DNA from: Jeotgalibacillus proteolyticus
GTDB taxonomy: Bacteria > Bacillota > Bacilli > Bacillales > Jeotgalibacillaceae
DNA: 64,000 bases
Assembly: GCF_002926065.1 (NCBI RefSeq)
Contig: NZ_PREZ01000006.1
Coordinates: 186,001 to 250,000, forward strand
Reading direction: 5' to 3'
Below, piece after piece: positions 34,122 to 43,027 of this stretch (the first letter of the stretch is position 1; each line of letters starts with the position of its first letter). A program made the translations under genes and the position numbers. The notes under the pieces were generated by a model. It made no database searches. It was not told the DNA's origin and saw only the letters and a list, made by a program, of their open reading frames with translations.

Positions 34122-35789
34122 TTGGAAAATAGAGTGAACCCCTCTGATCCTGACAATATACCGAAGTTTGTCGACGAACTCGAAAAGCCATCTGTGGCAA
34201 GGCCGACATGCCATCGATCCTATCCCAAAAATTCCTATTATGAGCTGGAACTAAAACAAGCGATGCATCGTTTTCATAAGGACTTCCCCCTCACGAAGAT
34301 TTGGGGGTATGACGGGCTGATTCCAGGGCCGACAATCGAGGCGAGAAAAGACAAATCTACCTATGTAAAATTTATTAACAGACTTCCATCCAAACATTTT
34401 CTGCCTGTTGACCGCACCCTTCATACAGCAAGCGATTCACCAGAGGTCCGCACGGTCACCCATCTTCATGGTGCGAATGTTTTTTGGGAAAGTGACGGTC
34501 ATCCTGAATCCTGGTATACGAGAGGGTTTAAATATACAGGACCTAAATTCAGGAGAAAGGTTCATGAATATACGAATCACCAGCCTGCCGCTACCCTATG
34601 GTATCATGACCATGCCATGGCTTTAACACGATTAAATGTTTATGCAGGACTTGCCGGCTATTATCTTCTTCGGGATCATCTTGAAGATCGGTTAAATTTG
34701 CCTAAGGGAGACTATGAAATCCCTATGATAATTCAGGACCGATCATTTAATGAGGACGGTTCACTATTTTACCCTTCCGGCCCTCAACCGCCATTCCCGC
34801 CTGTTCCTGTAAACCCTTCCATCACCGTCGGCCACCTTGGCAATACGATTACGGTGAACGGGAAAGTATGGCCCTATTTAAATGTAGAACCACGAAAATA
34901 CAGGTTCCGTATGCTGAATGCTTCAAATAGAAGAGGATACGTTTTAAGGCTGTCAAACAGTCAGCAACTGATTCAAATAGGGACAGACGGCGGATTTTTA
35001 TCAAACTCGAATCCAATTGACAGTGTTGAGCTATTGCCGGCAGAAAGAACCGATCTCATTATTGACTTCACAAACCTTCAGGGACAGACCATTACGTTAA
35101 TGAACGACGACACCGAATTTCCTGGTGAACATACCAGCGTTGTAATGGAGTTCCGGGTATCCCTTCCACTTAAAGGAGATGATACTAGCTCCATTCCGGA
35201 AGAGTTGGCGCCTCTCATGGATCTTCATACCCATCACGCTCATATAAAAAGGGATTTACCATTAACAACTACAAATGATCAGTACGGCAGGCTGATGCTT
35301 ATGCTGAATGACAGGATGTATCATGACCCGGCAACAGAAAAACCATCTTTGGATTCCATCGAGATTTGGAATTTTATTAATACCACACCAATCCCACACC
35401 CGATTCACATTCATTTAATTCAGGGCAAAATAATTGGCCGAAGACCGTTTGATGTCGATAAGTATCTGAATGAAGGAGTACTTGAAATGGGACCGCTTGA
35501 GCTTCCCCGGGATTATGAAACCGGCTGGAAGGATGTATTCAAGGCAGACGTGGGTTACGTAACATCTGTCATCATGCACTGGAAAGACTTTGTTGGCAAT
35601 TACATTTGGCACTGCCACTTCCTGGAACATGAGGATCATGATATGATGAGGCCAATCACTGTTATAAAAGACGCCCATCCGGTTCAGGTTCTTCATGCTG
35701 ACGAAGATGATCATCACGAGGAACCCCCTGGGACAAATAATCCTCCAGCAGATACACCACCATCTGAGGAAGGTGAAACCCACTCCTAA
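34122..35789 (+). CDS. cotA: CotA-type multicopper oxidase (spore coat laccase)
   Basis: The 555-residue protein has all four copper-binding motifs: THLHGANV, WYHDHAMA, HPIHIHLIQ and the C-terminal HCHFLEHEDHDMM with the type-1 copper Cys and axial Met. It lacks a signal peptide and closely follows Bacillus CotA, made in the mother cell and put in the outer spore coat where it oxidises phenols and bilirubin. The start is TTG at 34122 after AAAAGGAGAG. An unusual His/Asp/Pro-rich tail of about 35 residues (ADEDDHHEEPPGTNNPP onward) extends the end. Confidence 0.93.
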   Translation: MENRVNPSDPDNIPKFVDELEKPSVARPTCHRSYPKNSYYELELKQAMHRFHKDFPLTKIWGYDGLIPGPTIEARKDKSTYVKFINRLPSKHFLPVDRTLHTASDSPEVRTVTHLHGANVFWESDGHPESWYTRGFKYTGPKFRRKVHEYTNHQPAATLWYHDHAMALTRLNVYAGLAGYYLLRDHLEDRLNLPKGDYEIPMIIQDRSFNEDGSLFYPSGPQPPFPPVPVNPSITVGHLGNTITVNGKVWPYLNVEPRKYRFRMLNASNRRGYVLRLSNSQQLIQIGTDGGFLSNSNPIDSVELLPAERTDLIIDFTNLQGQTITLMNDDTEFPGEHTSVVMEFRVSLPLKGDDTSSIPEELAPLMDLHTHHAHIKRDLPLTTTNDQYGRLMLMLNDRMYHDPATEKPSLDSIEIWNFINTTPIPHPIHIHLIQGKIIGRRPFDVDKYLNEGVLEMGPLELPRDYETGWKDVFKADVGYVTSVIMHWKDFVGNYIWHCHFLEHEDHDMMRPITVIKDAHPVQVLHADEDDHHEEPPGTNNPPADTPPSEEGETHS

Positions 35790-35853
35790 ATCCAACGAAT
35801 TTTCGATTAGTGGGGTATTCTGCCCCCCACTGATTGTTCATCCCGTTTACTTT

Positions 35854-35888
35854 ATCCCCGTCTAAGATAATAAGGCGGGGATCTTTTT
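35854..35888 (+). terminator. Terminator downstream of cotA
   Basis: Stem ATCCCCG/CGGGGAT followed by CTTTTTCC. A second hairpin, AGTGGGG/CCCCACT (35810-35832), precedes it. Confidence 0.75.
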
Positions 35889-35921
35889 CCTGTGAACCCG
35901 GAAAAAGACCACAATTCAGTG

Positions 35922-36060
35922 TTACATAAATAGCAGCAAGGATAAAACTCCCCCAGCCATTAAAAATGCTTCGGAGCTTGAGCCTGCAACGATCATTCCT
36001 GAAAATGCTCCGACAGACGCTATCGTATATAGGGCGCTATCACTAAATCTCTTATTGTTT
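35922..36060 (-). pseudogene. C-terminal remnant of an MFS transporter
   Basis: The minus strand reads ASVGAFSGMIVAGSSSEAFL and MAGGVLSLLLFM to a stop at 35922. This lines up with the end of the intact MFS protein at 38173-39438 (GASGGALSGMVVAGSSFETL, LAGGVLSLILI). It is therefore the scrap of a paralogue. Beyond it, 36067-36230 holds an open plus-strand frame (KKEIYQSNPANGGPGQIKGQ) without a start codon, of unknown origin. Confidence 0.75.
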
Positions 36061-36269
36061 AATTTATTGAAGATGAAACTCTAACCAAAAAAGAAATATA
36101 TCAATCAAATCCTGCCAATGGTGGACCTGGCCAAATCAAAGGGCAAACGGTGCATTTTACATGTAGACTTAATCATCCGACAAAATTATCATTAGTATTA
36201 TACGATTCCTTTATTTTCTTAACTTTTTCATAAAAAAGAGCCCTTTACTGGACTCTTCTTACATAAGCC

Positions 36270-37103
36270 TTACACCCGATCAAACTCATCCGGATCAGCA
36301 AACTGACGCTCATCCTGGTTTAAGGCATTGATGCTGTCCAGTTCTTCCTGCGTAAGCTCAAAGTCAAATACATCAGCGTTTTGAGCGATCCGTTCAGGGT
36401 TAACAGACTTTGGAATGGTAACAACACCCGTTTGGATATCCCAGCGGATAATGACCTGGGCAGTTGATTTATTGTGTTTCTCAGCAATTTCGACTAACGT
36501 CGGATGGTCAAGCAGCCCTCCCTGCATTAACGGGGACCAGGCTTCAAGCTGGATGTTGTGCTGTTTACAAAAATCATGCAATTCACGCTGATTAAATTGC
36601 GGGTGATATTCTACCTGATTAACCATCGGTACGATTTCTCCGTTTGAAATAATCTCTTCCAAATGATGCGGTTTAAAATTGCTGACGCCAATGGCACGAA
36701 CGCGGCCATCCTTATACAGCTTTTCAAGCGCTCTCCATGTTTCAACGTATTTCCCCTGAGAAGGAAGAGGCCAGTGAATCAAATAAAGATCCAAATAGTC
36801 CAGCCCAAGCTTGTCCATACTCTCATCGAAAGCAGCAAGCGTTTTTTCATAGCCGTGATTTGAGTTCCATACCTTTGTTGTAATAAATAATTCTTCCCGT
36901 GGAACAGTAGATTCAGCAATCGCCTGGCCGACGCCTGCTTCATTTCCATAAATAGCAGCCGTATCAATGCTTCTGTAGCCGGTCTCTAATGCAGCCTTTA
37001 CGGAATTGACCACTTCTTCCCCGTCTTTTACTTTAAATACACCAAAGCCAAGCCATGGCATCTTAACACCATTATGTAAGGTCGTTGTCTCTTGTAAACT
37101 CAT
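36270..37103 (-). CDS. Aldo/keto reductase (YvgN-like glyoxal/methylglyoxal reductase)
   Basis: The 277-residue protein has the AKR TIM-barrel with the tetrad Asp/Tyr in SIDTAAIYGNE, Lys in FITTKVWN and His in LYLIHWPLP, plus the NADPH motif IPKSVNPERIAQN. Size and ends match YvgN of Bacillus, which reduces glyoxals. It is 30 nt downstream of an epimerase gene on the same strand. ATG at 37103 follows AAGGAGAG. Confidence 0.9.
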   Translation of the reverse strand: MSLQETTTLHNGVKMPWLGFGVFKVKDGEEVVNSVKAALETGYRSIDTAAIYGNEAGVGQAIAESTVPREELFITTKVWNSNHGYEKTLAAFDESMDKLGLDYLDLYLIHWPLPSQGKYVETWRALEKLYKDGRVRAIGVSNFKPHHLEEIISNGEIVPMVNQVEYHPQFNQRELHDFCKQHNIQLEAWSPLMQGGLLDHPTLVEIAEKHNKSTAQVIIRWDIQTGVVTIPKSVNPERIAQNADVFDFELTQEELDSINALNQDERQFADPDEFDRV

Positions 37104-37133
37104 TTTTTATCTCTCCTTTTTGTAAATAGTCGA

Positions 37134-37982
37134 TTATACAGTTACGTAGTTTCTCCATTTATGAACAGGGGTCCAATTTAAAAGGTTTTTTGCCTTTTCA
37201 TTGTTTAGAAGGGGCTCAAAGCCGTTTAACTCTTTTCTAAAATCCTTTACCTCAGGAAAGCATTCTTCCATCAGCTGCCTGCTTTCAATATCCATACTCG
37301 TTTCATCCGCTCCGATATTAAGCGCAACAGAACCAAGTCCGTCTGTGGCAACGGCCAGCCGGTAAGCAGTTGCTGCATCCCGTGTATCAATATAGCTCCA
37401 CAAAATCGTTTTCCGCTGCTCAGGATCATGGATGAACCCAGGAAAATTGTTATACATTTCAGGCGAGATGACATTGCCTAAACGGAAGGAAACGACCTGC
37501 ATGCCCGTTCTGCGGTGAATCATTTCAGCGGTGTTCTCATTCACAATCTTCGACAACCCGTAGCTTTCCTCCGGTAATTGCGGATGCTCCTCATCAATTG
37601 GTACATATTGAGGAGGTAAGTTCTGCTTCGAAAAACAGATCCCGTAGGAGGATTCACTGGAAGAAATAACAGCTTTTTTAATCCCTAACGTGCCTGCCGC
37701 CTCTAACACGTTATACGTAGACATGACGTTATTTTGGAAAGTTACCTCATTTGGATGGGAATAAGCCACCGGAATCGCTGCAAGATGAATGACGGCATCA
37801 GCTCCAGCCAATATGCCATAAACTTCTCCTAAATTCGTTAAGTCGGTAATGACGGTCCTGCAAAGTGCTTCCTTTGGATGCTTAACATCTGCATTTACGA
37901 CCTCATACCCATGCGCTAAAAATTCCTCTATTACAGCTGAACCAAGTAAGCCGCTTCCACCTGTTATCACTGCCTTTTTCAT
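37134..37982 (-). CDS. NAD-dependent epimerase/dehydratase (extended SDR)
   Basis: The 282-residue protein has the Rossmann motif VITGGSGLLGSAVIEEFL, the AGADAVIHLAAIP stretch, and the catalytic Ser-Ser-Glu and Tyr-x3-Lys (ESYGLSK). ATG at 37982 follows GGAGGG; an upstream TTG lies too close to the site. It seems to be co-transcribed with the aldo/keto reductase. Sugar or hydroxy-acid substrate unknown. Confidence 0.85.
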   Translation of the reverse strand: MKKAVITGGSGLLGSAVIEEFLAHGYEVVNADVKHPKEALCRTVITDLTNLGEVYGILAGADAVIHLAAIPVAYSHPNEVTFQNNVMSTYNVLEAAGTLGIKKAVISSSESSYGICFSKQNLPPQYVPIDEEHPQLPEESYGLSKIVNENTAEMIHRRTGMQVVSFRLGNVISPEMYNNFPGFIHDPEQRKTILWSYIDTRDAATAYRLAVATDGLGSVALNIGADETSMDIESRQLMEECFPEVKDFRKELNGFEPLLNNEKAKNLLNWTPVHKWRNYVTV

Positions 37983-38107
37983 TTCCAACCCTCCCTATCT
38001 TAAAACTGCTTAGAATGGTAATGTTCTCTTTGTTTATTAGACAAACTAAGTATATGTTAATAATTTGTAATTTTCAAGTAATTAATGTTCTGGCATTTCC
38101 TAAAGAA

Positions 38108-38150
38108 ATTCTCCTCTACCTTTATATTTAAAAGCAAGGAGAATCTTTTA
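38108..38150 (-). terminator. Possible terminator of the MFS gene
   Basis: Arms AATTCTCCT/AGGAGAATC with a long loop, 23 nt past the MFS stop; weak T-run. Confidence 0.4.
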
Positions 38151-38172
38151 TAGAAAAGCTGGTATAAATACA

Positions 38173-39438
38173 TTAATGATTCTTTTTACTCCCAACCGAC
38201 CAAACAACCACCGGAATAAGAATTAGGGATAAAACGCCGCCAGCTAGTGATAACGTTTCAAAACTTGAACCCGCTACAACCATTCCGGATAACGCTCCGC
38301 CTGAAGCTCCTGCCAGGGCGATTAACACATCCAGCGACCCTTGGGTTTTCGCGCGTGTGGAAATACCTGTTGAATCAACGATAAGCGCAGTGCCGCTTAT
38401 TAAACCGAAATTCCACCCCAATCCGAGAAGGGAAAGAGCCAGTACGAGAAAAAACATGGAGTCTCCCGGTGCCATCGCAGCTGTTAAACCGGCAAGAAGC
38501 AATGTAATGCCGGAAGCCACAGCCATGAACGTCCTCCCAAGCTTATCAACCAGAACGCCTGTAATGAGGGAAGGAAGATACATCGCACCAATATGAAAGC
38601 CGATCACAAGACCCACAGCATCTAATCCATGTCCGTGATGCCTCATATGGACCGGTGTCATCGTCATAATCGCTACCATCACAATTTGAGTAAGAACCAT
38701 GATCGTCGCACCAAGAATAATGCCTTTTTTATTATCCTGATGGACAGTTGTTTCTAAAAATCCATCGTCTCCAGACTTTTGATTTATTGCTTCAATTTTT
38801 CTAGCAATCACAAATGGATCCGGGCGAAGCAGGATAAATAGAACAGCCCCTGCCATGATATAAGCAGCTGAAGCTAAGAGGAAGGGTCCTGCAAGTGAAG
38901 GAATTCCAATGGAAAGAGCAAAATCCCCCATCACTCCCACTAAATTTGGACCAGCAACCGCACCAAGTGTAGTAGCTACCAGCGCGATACTGACAGAAGT
39001 CGCCCGCTGCTTACTCGTTGCCAGGTCGGTTCCTGCGTAACGGGCCTGGAGATTAGAAGCCGTACCTGCACCATAGATAAAAAGAGCGGCAAATAACAAA
39101 AAGACATTTCCTAAGACAGCAGCCAGTACAACACCTGCCGCTCCGAGGCCGCCTGTCAAAAAACCTGCTGCTAATCCGGTTCGTCTTCCAAAACGGTTGG
39201 AAAGCCTCCCAACCGCTAATGCTGCTCCCGCTGAGCCTAACGTAAACAAAGCAGTAGGCAAGCCTGCGAATGCGTTTGTTCCAAGCATCTGTTCTGCAAG
39301 CAAAGCGCCAACCGTAACACCTGCAGCCAGCCCTGCCCCGCCAAACATTTGCGAAATAACCACAATAAGTAAGGTTCGTTTATATAATTCTTTTATTTTT
39401 TCCGGATGATCTATGTATACCTGCGCTGCATTCGACAT
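38173..39438 (-). CDS. MFS transporter (12-helix)
   Basis: The 421-residue protein has the motif-A-type loop GRLSNRFGRRTGLAAG between helices 2 and 3 and its echo DKLGRTFMAVASG in the second half, with RYAGTDLATSKQRA between helices 4 and 5. It resembles drug-efflux-like MFS proteins of Bacillus (YdeG-like). A decayed copy of its C-terminus lies at 35922. It ends the minus-strand group after an ECF-like sigma gene 32 nt upstream, so both may share a transcript. Confidence 0.85.
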   Translation of the reverse strand: MSNAAQVYIDHPEKIKELYKRTLLIVVISQMFGGAGLAAGVTVGALLAEQMLGTNAFAGLPTALFTLGSAGAALAVGRLSNRFGRRTGLAAGFLTGGLGAAGVVLAAVLGNVFLLFAALFIYGAGTASNLQARYAGTDLATSKQRATSVSIALVATTLGAVAGPNLVGVMGDFALSIGIPSLAGPFLLASAAYIMAGAVLFILLRPDPFVIARKIEAINQKSGDDGFLETTVHQDNKKGIILGATIMVLTQIVMVAIMTMTPVHMRHHGHGLDAVGLVIGFHIGAMYLPSLITGVLVDKLGRTFMAVASGITLLLAGLTAAMAPGDSMFFLVLALSLLGLGWNFGLISGTALIVDSTGISTRAKTQGSLDVLIALAGASGGALSGMVVAGSSFETLSLAGGVLSLILIPVVVWSVGSKKNH

Positions 39439-39470
39439 CGTAAAGCACCTGCTTCCCTACCTTGAAATGA

Positions 39471-40103
39471 CTATGAGACAATTTCTAAAATGTTCCCATC
39501 CGGATCGATCACGTGGAATACGGATTCAGAATTGCTTCTTTTTACGTTAAAATTCTGTGCCTCTAAAAGCCGATAATAATAAAATATCAGCATCGCATTT
39601 GAGTCCTGTATAGCTTTTAATAGTGCCGGTATAATCTCGTGAGTTGGCGGTGGTTTTTCTATACCTGATTCTTGTGCGAGTTTTAGTTTTTTCCTTGAGC
39701 GATGCAGGGCTGTTTTGACCGATTCATTACTCACTCGCAGCACTTTTGAGGAATAACCAAATACATCCTTTAAGGTAATGAGCATCGACTGCTTCAAAGG
39801 CAGGTTCACAAGGAGGAGTTCGATTAAACCGGCGTATTCGATAGAACCATATTCTTTCCCGTACAGTTCTTCGTTATAAGGAACACTTTCTTGATACTTC
39901 CTTTTTTCATCGATAAAGTGGTTTTTAGCCACTGTACATAGATAGGAAAATGAAAACTCTTTACCCGGATCTGACCTCTTCATGCGATAAACCTTCAGCA
40001 TCGCTTCCTGTACTAAGTCCTCGGCAGCCCAGGGAGAACCTGTAAGCGTTAAGCAATACCTATAAAGCTTCTTCATCGCATGCTCTACATCTTCAAAAAC
40101 CAT
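39471..40103 (-). CDS. Sigma-70 family (ECF-like) RNA polymerase sigma factor
   Basis: The 210-residue protein has region 2 (YRYCLTLTGSPWAAEDLVQE, LCTVAKNHFIDEKRK) and region 4 (SSKVLRVSNESVKTALHRSR), followed by a C-terminal extension of about 65 residues ending FHVIDPDGNILEIVS. Such extended ECF proteins often lack a separate anti-sigma; none is adjacent. ATG at 40103 follows AAAGGGGAG. It may control the MFS gene downstream. Confidence 0.8.
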   Translation of the reverse strand: MVFEDVEHAMKKLYRYCLTLTGSPWAAEDLVQEAMLKVYRMKRSDPGKEFSFSYLCTVAKNHFIDEKRKYQESVPYNEELYGKEYGSIEYAGLIELLLVNLPLKQSMLITLKDVFGYSSKVLRVSNESVKTALHRSRKKLKLAQESGIEKPPPTHEIIPALLKAIQDSNAMLIFYYYRLLEAQNFNVKRSNSESVFHVIDPDGNILEIVS

Positions 40104-40197
40104 CTTTTCTCCCCTTTCGTTTAATTTTGTATGTAAGTGTAACTTTTAATCTATTATATTCGTTATAAGGATGAATTTCATTACGAGGAGGAAAAGT

Positions 40198-40626
40198 ATG
40201 TTTAAAGTTGGGAGTATCTTCATTCCGGTAACAAATATCGAAAAATCGATAGAATGGTATGGAAATTTTCTTGGGGGAAAAATGATTGACCGCTGGGAAG
40301 ACGGGGTTGGTTTATACCTTCCTGCCGGGTCCACACAGCTGGCTCTGATCAAAGTTGAATCCCCTCAACCAACTGAGTTCCGAACGAAGGGGGATCAGAA
40401 AAACAGCTATTTTAATTTTGTGGTAGAAAAGATCGAAACAGCCCATCAGCACTTCAAAGACAACAACATTCCTGTAACAGACATCGACGAATTTGGCGGA
40501 ATGAAATTCTTCGACTTCTTCGACCTCGACGGCAACCCATTTAGTGTCGTGGATGAAGTAGAAGGCTCACCTTACCACTCTGATCAGGTTAGACAGATGC
40601 AGGAAAGGGATAGAGAGAATAAATAA
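40198..40626 (+). CDS. VOC-family protein
   Basis: The 142-residue protein follows the glyoxalase/VOC fold (IPVTNIEKSIEWYGNFLGG, then FFDFFDLDGNPFSVVDEVEG). ATG at 40198 is chosen for GAGGAGG upstream. It is divergent from the sigma-factor gene. No partner suggests a substrate. Confidence 0.82.
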   Translation: MFKVGSIFIPVTNIEKSIEWYGNFLGGKMIDRWEDGVGLYLPAGSTQLALIKVESPQPTEFRTKGDQKNSYFNFVVEKIETAHQHFKDNNIPVTDIDEFGGMKFFDFFDLDGNPFSVVDEVEGSPYHSDQVRQMQERDRENK

Positions 40627-40630
40627 AGGA

Positions 40631-40664
40631 AATCGACAGGTGCCAGGCACCTGTCGATTTTTGT
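40631..40664 (+). repeat. CGACAGGTGCC palindrome, copy 1; acts as a terminator
   Basis: AATCGACAGGTGCC-A-GGCACCTGTCGATT is a perfect 14-bp inverted repeat with a 1-nt centre, followed by TTTTT, right behind the VOC gene. The same core recurs at 41794-41818 and, rearranged, at 53297-53331. Confidence 0.85.
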
Positions 40665-40814
40665 CATTTATCTAATAAGCTTTCATAAGGACATACTCGA
40701 CAAAAGAATTAATTAGAGCTGCGCCTTTACTAAAACTTCTACATTCTGTAGGTCTGGAGTATTGCGTAAATAAGCTTTCATGTATATTCTTTTACTAACA
40801 GGAGGTGGTACCTG

Positions 40815-40877
40815 ATGACAATTGCGAGAAACATGCAGGCGTCAGAATTGGCATCGACTCATGCAAAGCCTGAATAA
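40815..40877 (+). CDS. 20-residue leader peptide upstream of the FusB-family gene
   Basis: ATG at 40815 follows a strong AGGAGGTGG, and the frame (MTIARNMQASELASTHAKPE) ends at 40877. Its last codons form the left arm of a 15-bp stem whose right arm is at 40938-40952, so ribosome position on this frame would change the downstream fold. FusB-type fusidic acid protection genes elsewhere are known to be controlled by translational attenuation with a short leader frame. Reality as a coding frame is inferred from the ribosome site and structure. Confidence 0.6.
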   Translation: MTIARNMQASELASTHAKPE

Positions 40878-40952
40878 GTAGGCGATACTTTGCGTGGGTT
40901 AAGGATTGTATATTAATCGCCAATCAATGGATCCTTCTATTCAGGTTTTGCA
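40862..40952 (+). promoter_or_regulatory. Attenuator-like hairpin before the FusB-family gene
   Basis: TGCAAAGCCTGAATA (40862-40876) pairs with TATTCAGGTTTTGCA (40938-40952) over 15 positions with a single G-T. Inside it GGCGAT (40881-40886) pairs with ATCGCC (40916-40921). The stem starts within the leader frame and ends 24 nt before the AAGGAG of the FusB-family gene. No T-run follows, so control at translation or by an alternative fold is more likely than termination. Confidence 0.65.
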
Positions 40953-40991
40953 CTTATCTAATGAAATGAAAAGATAAGGAGCGAATAGAAA

Positions 40992-41651
40992 ATGGATACA
41001 TCTAAAATAACGGAACAAATGTTTATACGAAATGACCAATATAATTTTATTGCACAGCAGATCTATTTTGTCATTCACACTCAAAATACTGTAAATCATC
41101 AGGATACCCGGGACGCAGTAAAGCTTCATGCGATTTCAAAAGTGAAAGACACGATTCCTGGAATGACAGAGGATCAGGAATGCCTTCTGAACCGCATGAT
41201 CGAATTGGAAAACGAGGCTGAAGCGAGGACTTTTCTAAATGAGTTAAAACGCAACTATGTGATCCCATTCCAGAAAGTCACGAAGAAACAAATAGAAAAG
41301 CTATTCCCGAAAGCGAAAAAGCTGCAAGTTCCCGATCTGGAAACACTGGATTTTCAGCGATTGTCTTACCTTGGATGGTTCGACACGCGCGCCCATAAGC
41401 AGTATTTAATCGTAAAATATCAGGGTAAGTTAAAGGGCATAACAGGTCACTTTGCCAATAGCAATAACAAAGGCATTTGCAGTATTTGTAATCACCTGGG
41501 TGAAGTGGCTTTGTTTATGACAAAGGTTAGAAGCGGAAAAGAAACCTATATCAGCAGAGGGAACTATATATGTAAAGATAGTCATGCGTGCAATGAAAAC
41601 ATGACAGACATAAAAAAATTAGAAGTGTTTTTGGATAATCTTTATCAATAG
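40992..41651 (+). CDS. FusB/FusC-family EF-G-binding protein (fusidic acid resistance type)
   Basis: The 219-residue protein has the two-domain layout of the FusB family: an N-terminal helical bundle (about 1-80) and a C-terminal domain with a treble-clef zinc site (GICSICNHLGEVALFM and YISRGNYICKDSHACN, about 158-202). These proteins bind elongation factor G and free it from fusidic acid-stalled ribosomes. Length is normal (FusB 213). ATG at 40992 follows AAGGAGCG. A leader peptide and hairpin precede it. Chromosomal homologues are common in Bacillales and may have a general role. Confidence 0.85.
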   Translation: MDTSKITEQMFIRNDQYNFIAQQIYFVIHTQNTVNHQDTRDAVKLHAISKVKDTIPGMTEDQECLLNRMIELENEAEARTFLNELKRNYVIPFQKVTKKQIEKLFPKAKKLQVPDLETLDFQRLSYLGWFDTRAHKQYLIVKYQGKLKGITGHFANSNNKGICSICNHLGEVALFMTKVRSGKETYISRGNYICKDSHACNENMTDIKKLEVFLDNLYQ

Positions 41652-41745
41652 AATAGCGGGATATCTGATGTCCCCCTCAATAAGTAAGTCAGTTAAGTAG
41701 CTATGTGTCTCGATGAAAATGATAATAACATAATACTGGCTTGCT

Positions 41746-41782
41746 CAAACCCGTCATGTAATAGACATGACGGGTTTGTTTT
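41746..41782 (+). terminator. Terminator downstream of the FusB-family gene
   Basis: Stem CAAACCCGTCATGT/ACATGACGGGTTTG followed by TTTTTG. Confidence 0.85.
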
Positions 41783-41793
41783 TGCTGTGAAGA

Positions 41794-41818
41794 TCGACAG
41801 GTGCCAGGCACTTGTCGA
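41794..41818. repeat. CGACAGGTGCC palindrome, copy 2
   Basis: TCGACAGGTGCC-A-GGCACTTGTCGA differs from copy 1 by one base in the right arm. It lies 47 nt past the stop of the anti-sigma gene but lacks a T-run. Confidence 0.75.
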
Positions 41819-41864
41819 AGAGCTGTACGGCAGGTCTATTTTTATTGTAATACGTTTTAATTTT

Positions 41865-42524
41865 CTATCTCTCCCAAACCAATTCCCCACGATCTAAAAC
41901 CGCTTCCCAGGAATCCTTTCCATCCGTAATTTTATATACATCAAACTCCGCATAATAAACGGCGTCAATTTTTTCACTTTCAGCAAAAGTCCAGCTATAA
42001 TCCTGTTCATTATCATTTTTTTCTCTATTTAACAAACTTCTTGAGGGTGAATCAGCAATGGTTTTGGTGTAGTAGATGAAACTGACATTCCGTGTCTCAC
42101 CGTCTATCTCAAGTCGCATGGGATGAGTTTCGTGTACCGTAGCATAGCTTTTACCGTAGTATTGAGAAACGAGCTGGTTATTATCTTCTAAGCCAATTTC
42201 AAATAGGTCGTCCGAGTAAGGAATAACTCTTTCAAAATAAAAAACATACGCAAATGCTCCAAATAAAACAATCGCTGTAGCCAAAACGGAAGCAATGGAC
42301 ACAATCACTTTTTTCCTGCGCCATTTTTTATTAATTTTATTGATCAAAGGCGCTTCATTTTGGGCTGGAATATACAACGTCCCTTTCATTGCTTCATATT
42401 CCTTTTGGCATTTCTCACAATGCTGTAAATGCTCATCGACCATTTCTTTTGTATCCAGGCTGACTACCTCATCAACATAAAGAGGCAAAACATCCTGAAT
42501 AACGGTGCATTTAATCTCCTTCAT
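41865..42524 (-). CDS. Anti-sigma factor with zinc-finger N-terminus
   Basis: The 219-residue protein has an N-terminal zf-HC2-type anti-sigma domain (VDEHLQHCEKCQKEYEA, His-x3-Cys-x2-Cys), one membrane helix at about 75-96 and an outer domain of some 120 residues. Its start overlaps the sigma gene end by 14 bases, so production is coupled. It would hold the sigma factor at the membrane until an envelope signal arrives. Confidence 0.85.
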   Translation of the reverse strand: MKEIKCTVIQDVLPLYVDEVVSLDTKEMVDEHLQHCEKCQKEYEAMKGTLYIPAQNEAPLINKINKKWRRKKVIVSIASVLATAIVLFGAFAYVFYFERVIPYSDDLFEIGLEDNNQLVSQYYGKSYATVHETHPMRLEIDGETRNVSFIYYTKTIADSPSRSLLNREKNDNEQDYSWTFAESEKIDAVYYAEFDVYKITDGKDSWEAVLDRGELVWER

Positions 42525-43005
42525 TGTTCATCCCCTCCATATGCTTTAGAACCTGTTTTCTCGCTCTGTAATAGGTGACCCTTGCCCAACCTGCACTTTT
42601 TCCGAAAAGAAGACCGATTTTCTCAAATGATAATTCACCAAAGGAACGCAGTGAAAAGACCTCCTTGTATGGCTCCTTCATTGAGTGAAGAAACTGGTGA
42701 ACGATGAAGGCATCCTCTTCATTCATTAAATGAGTAACAAATTTCACGTCCATCGCCGGTTCTTCAGCTGCATCCCTATGTATGTACCGTTTGCTTTTTT
42801 TGTAGTGAGAGTAATAGGTGTTTTTGGCGATGGTAAAAAGCCATGCCCGGATGTCCCTGGAGCCATCAAATTTTTCAATTGCCTTTACCGCTTTAAAAAA
42901 TGCCTCCTGCGTAATTTCCTCGGCTATATGGTCATCATGACTAAGGGATTTGATGAACAAAAAAACCTCTTTAAAATACTTCCTGTAGATTTCCTCAAAG
43001 TCCAC
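42511..43005 (-). CDS. ECF sigma factor
   Basis: The 164-residue protein has region 2 (SHDDHIAEEITQEAFFKAV, DIRAWLFTIAKNTYYSHY) and region 4 (SFGELSFEKIGLLFGKSAGW, ARVTYYRARKQVLKHM). It is paired with the overlapping zinc-finger anti-sigma. ATG at 43005 lies eight bases after the GGGGG of GAAGGGGGTG. The promoter-like site upstream suggests autoregulation. Confidence 0.88.
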   Translation of the reverse strand: MDFEEIYRKYFKEVFLFIKSLSHDDHIAEEITQEAFFKAVKAIEKFDGSRDIRAWLFTIAKNTYYSHYKKSKRYIHRDAAEEPAMDVKFVTHLMNEEDAFIVHQFLHSMKEPYKEVFSLRSFGELSFEKIGLLFGKSAGWARVTYYRARKQVLKHMEGMNNEGD

Positions 43006-43027
43006 CCGTTTTCACCCCCTTCACTTA

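Noticed and set aside
41703-41897. 64-codon plus-strand frame downstream of the FusB-family gene
   Set aside because: It runs through a terminator and a palindromic repeat and overlaps the anti-sigma gene antisense.
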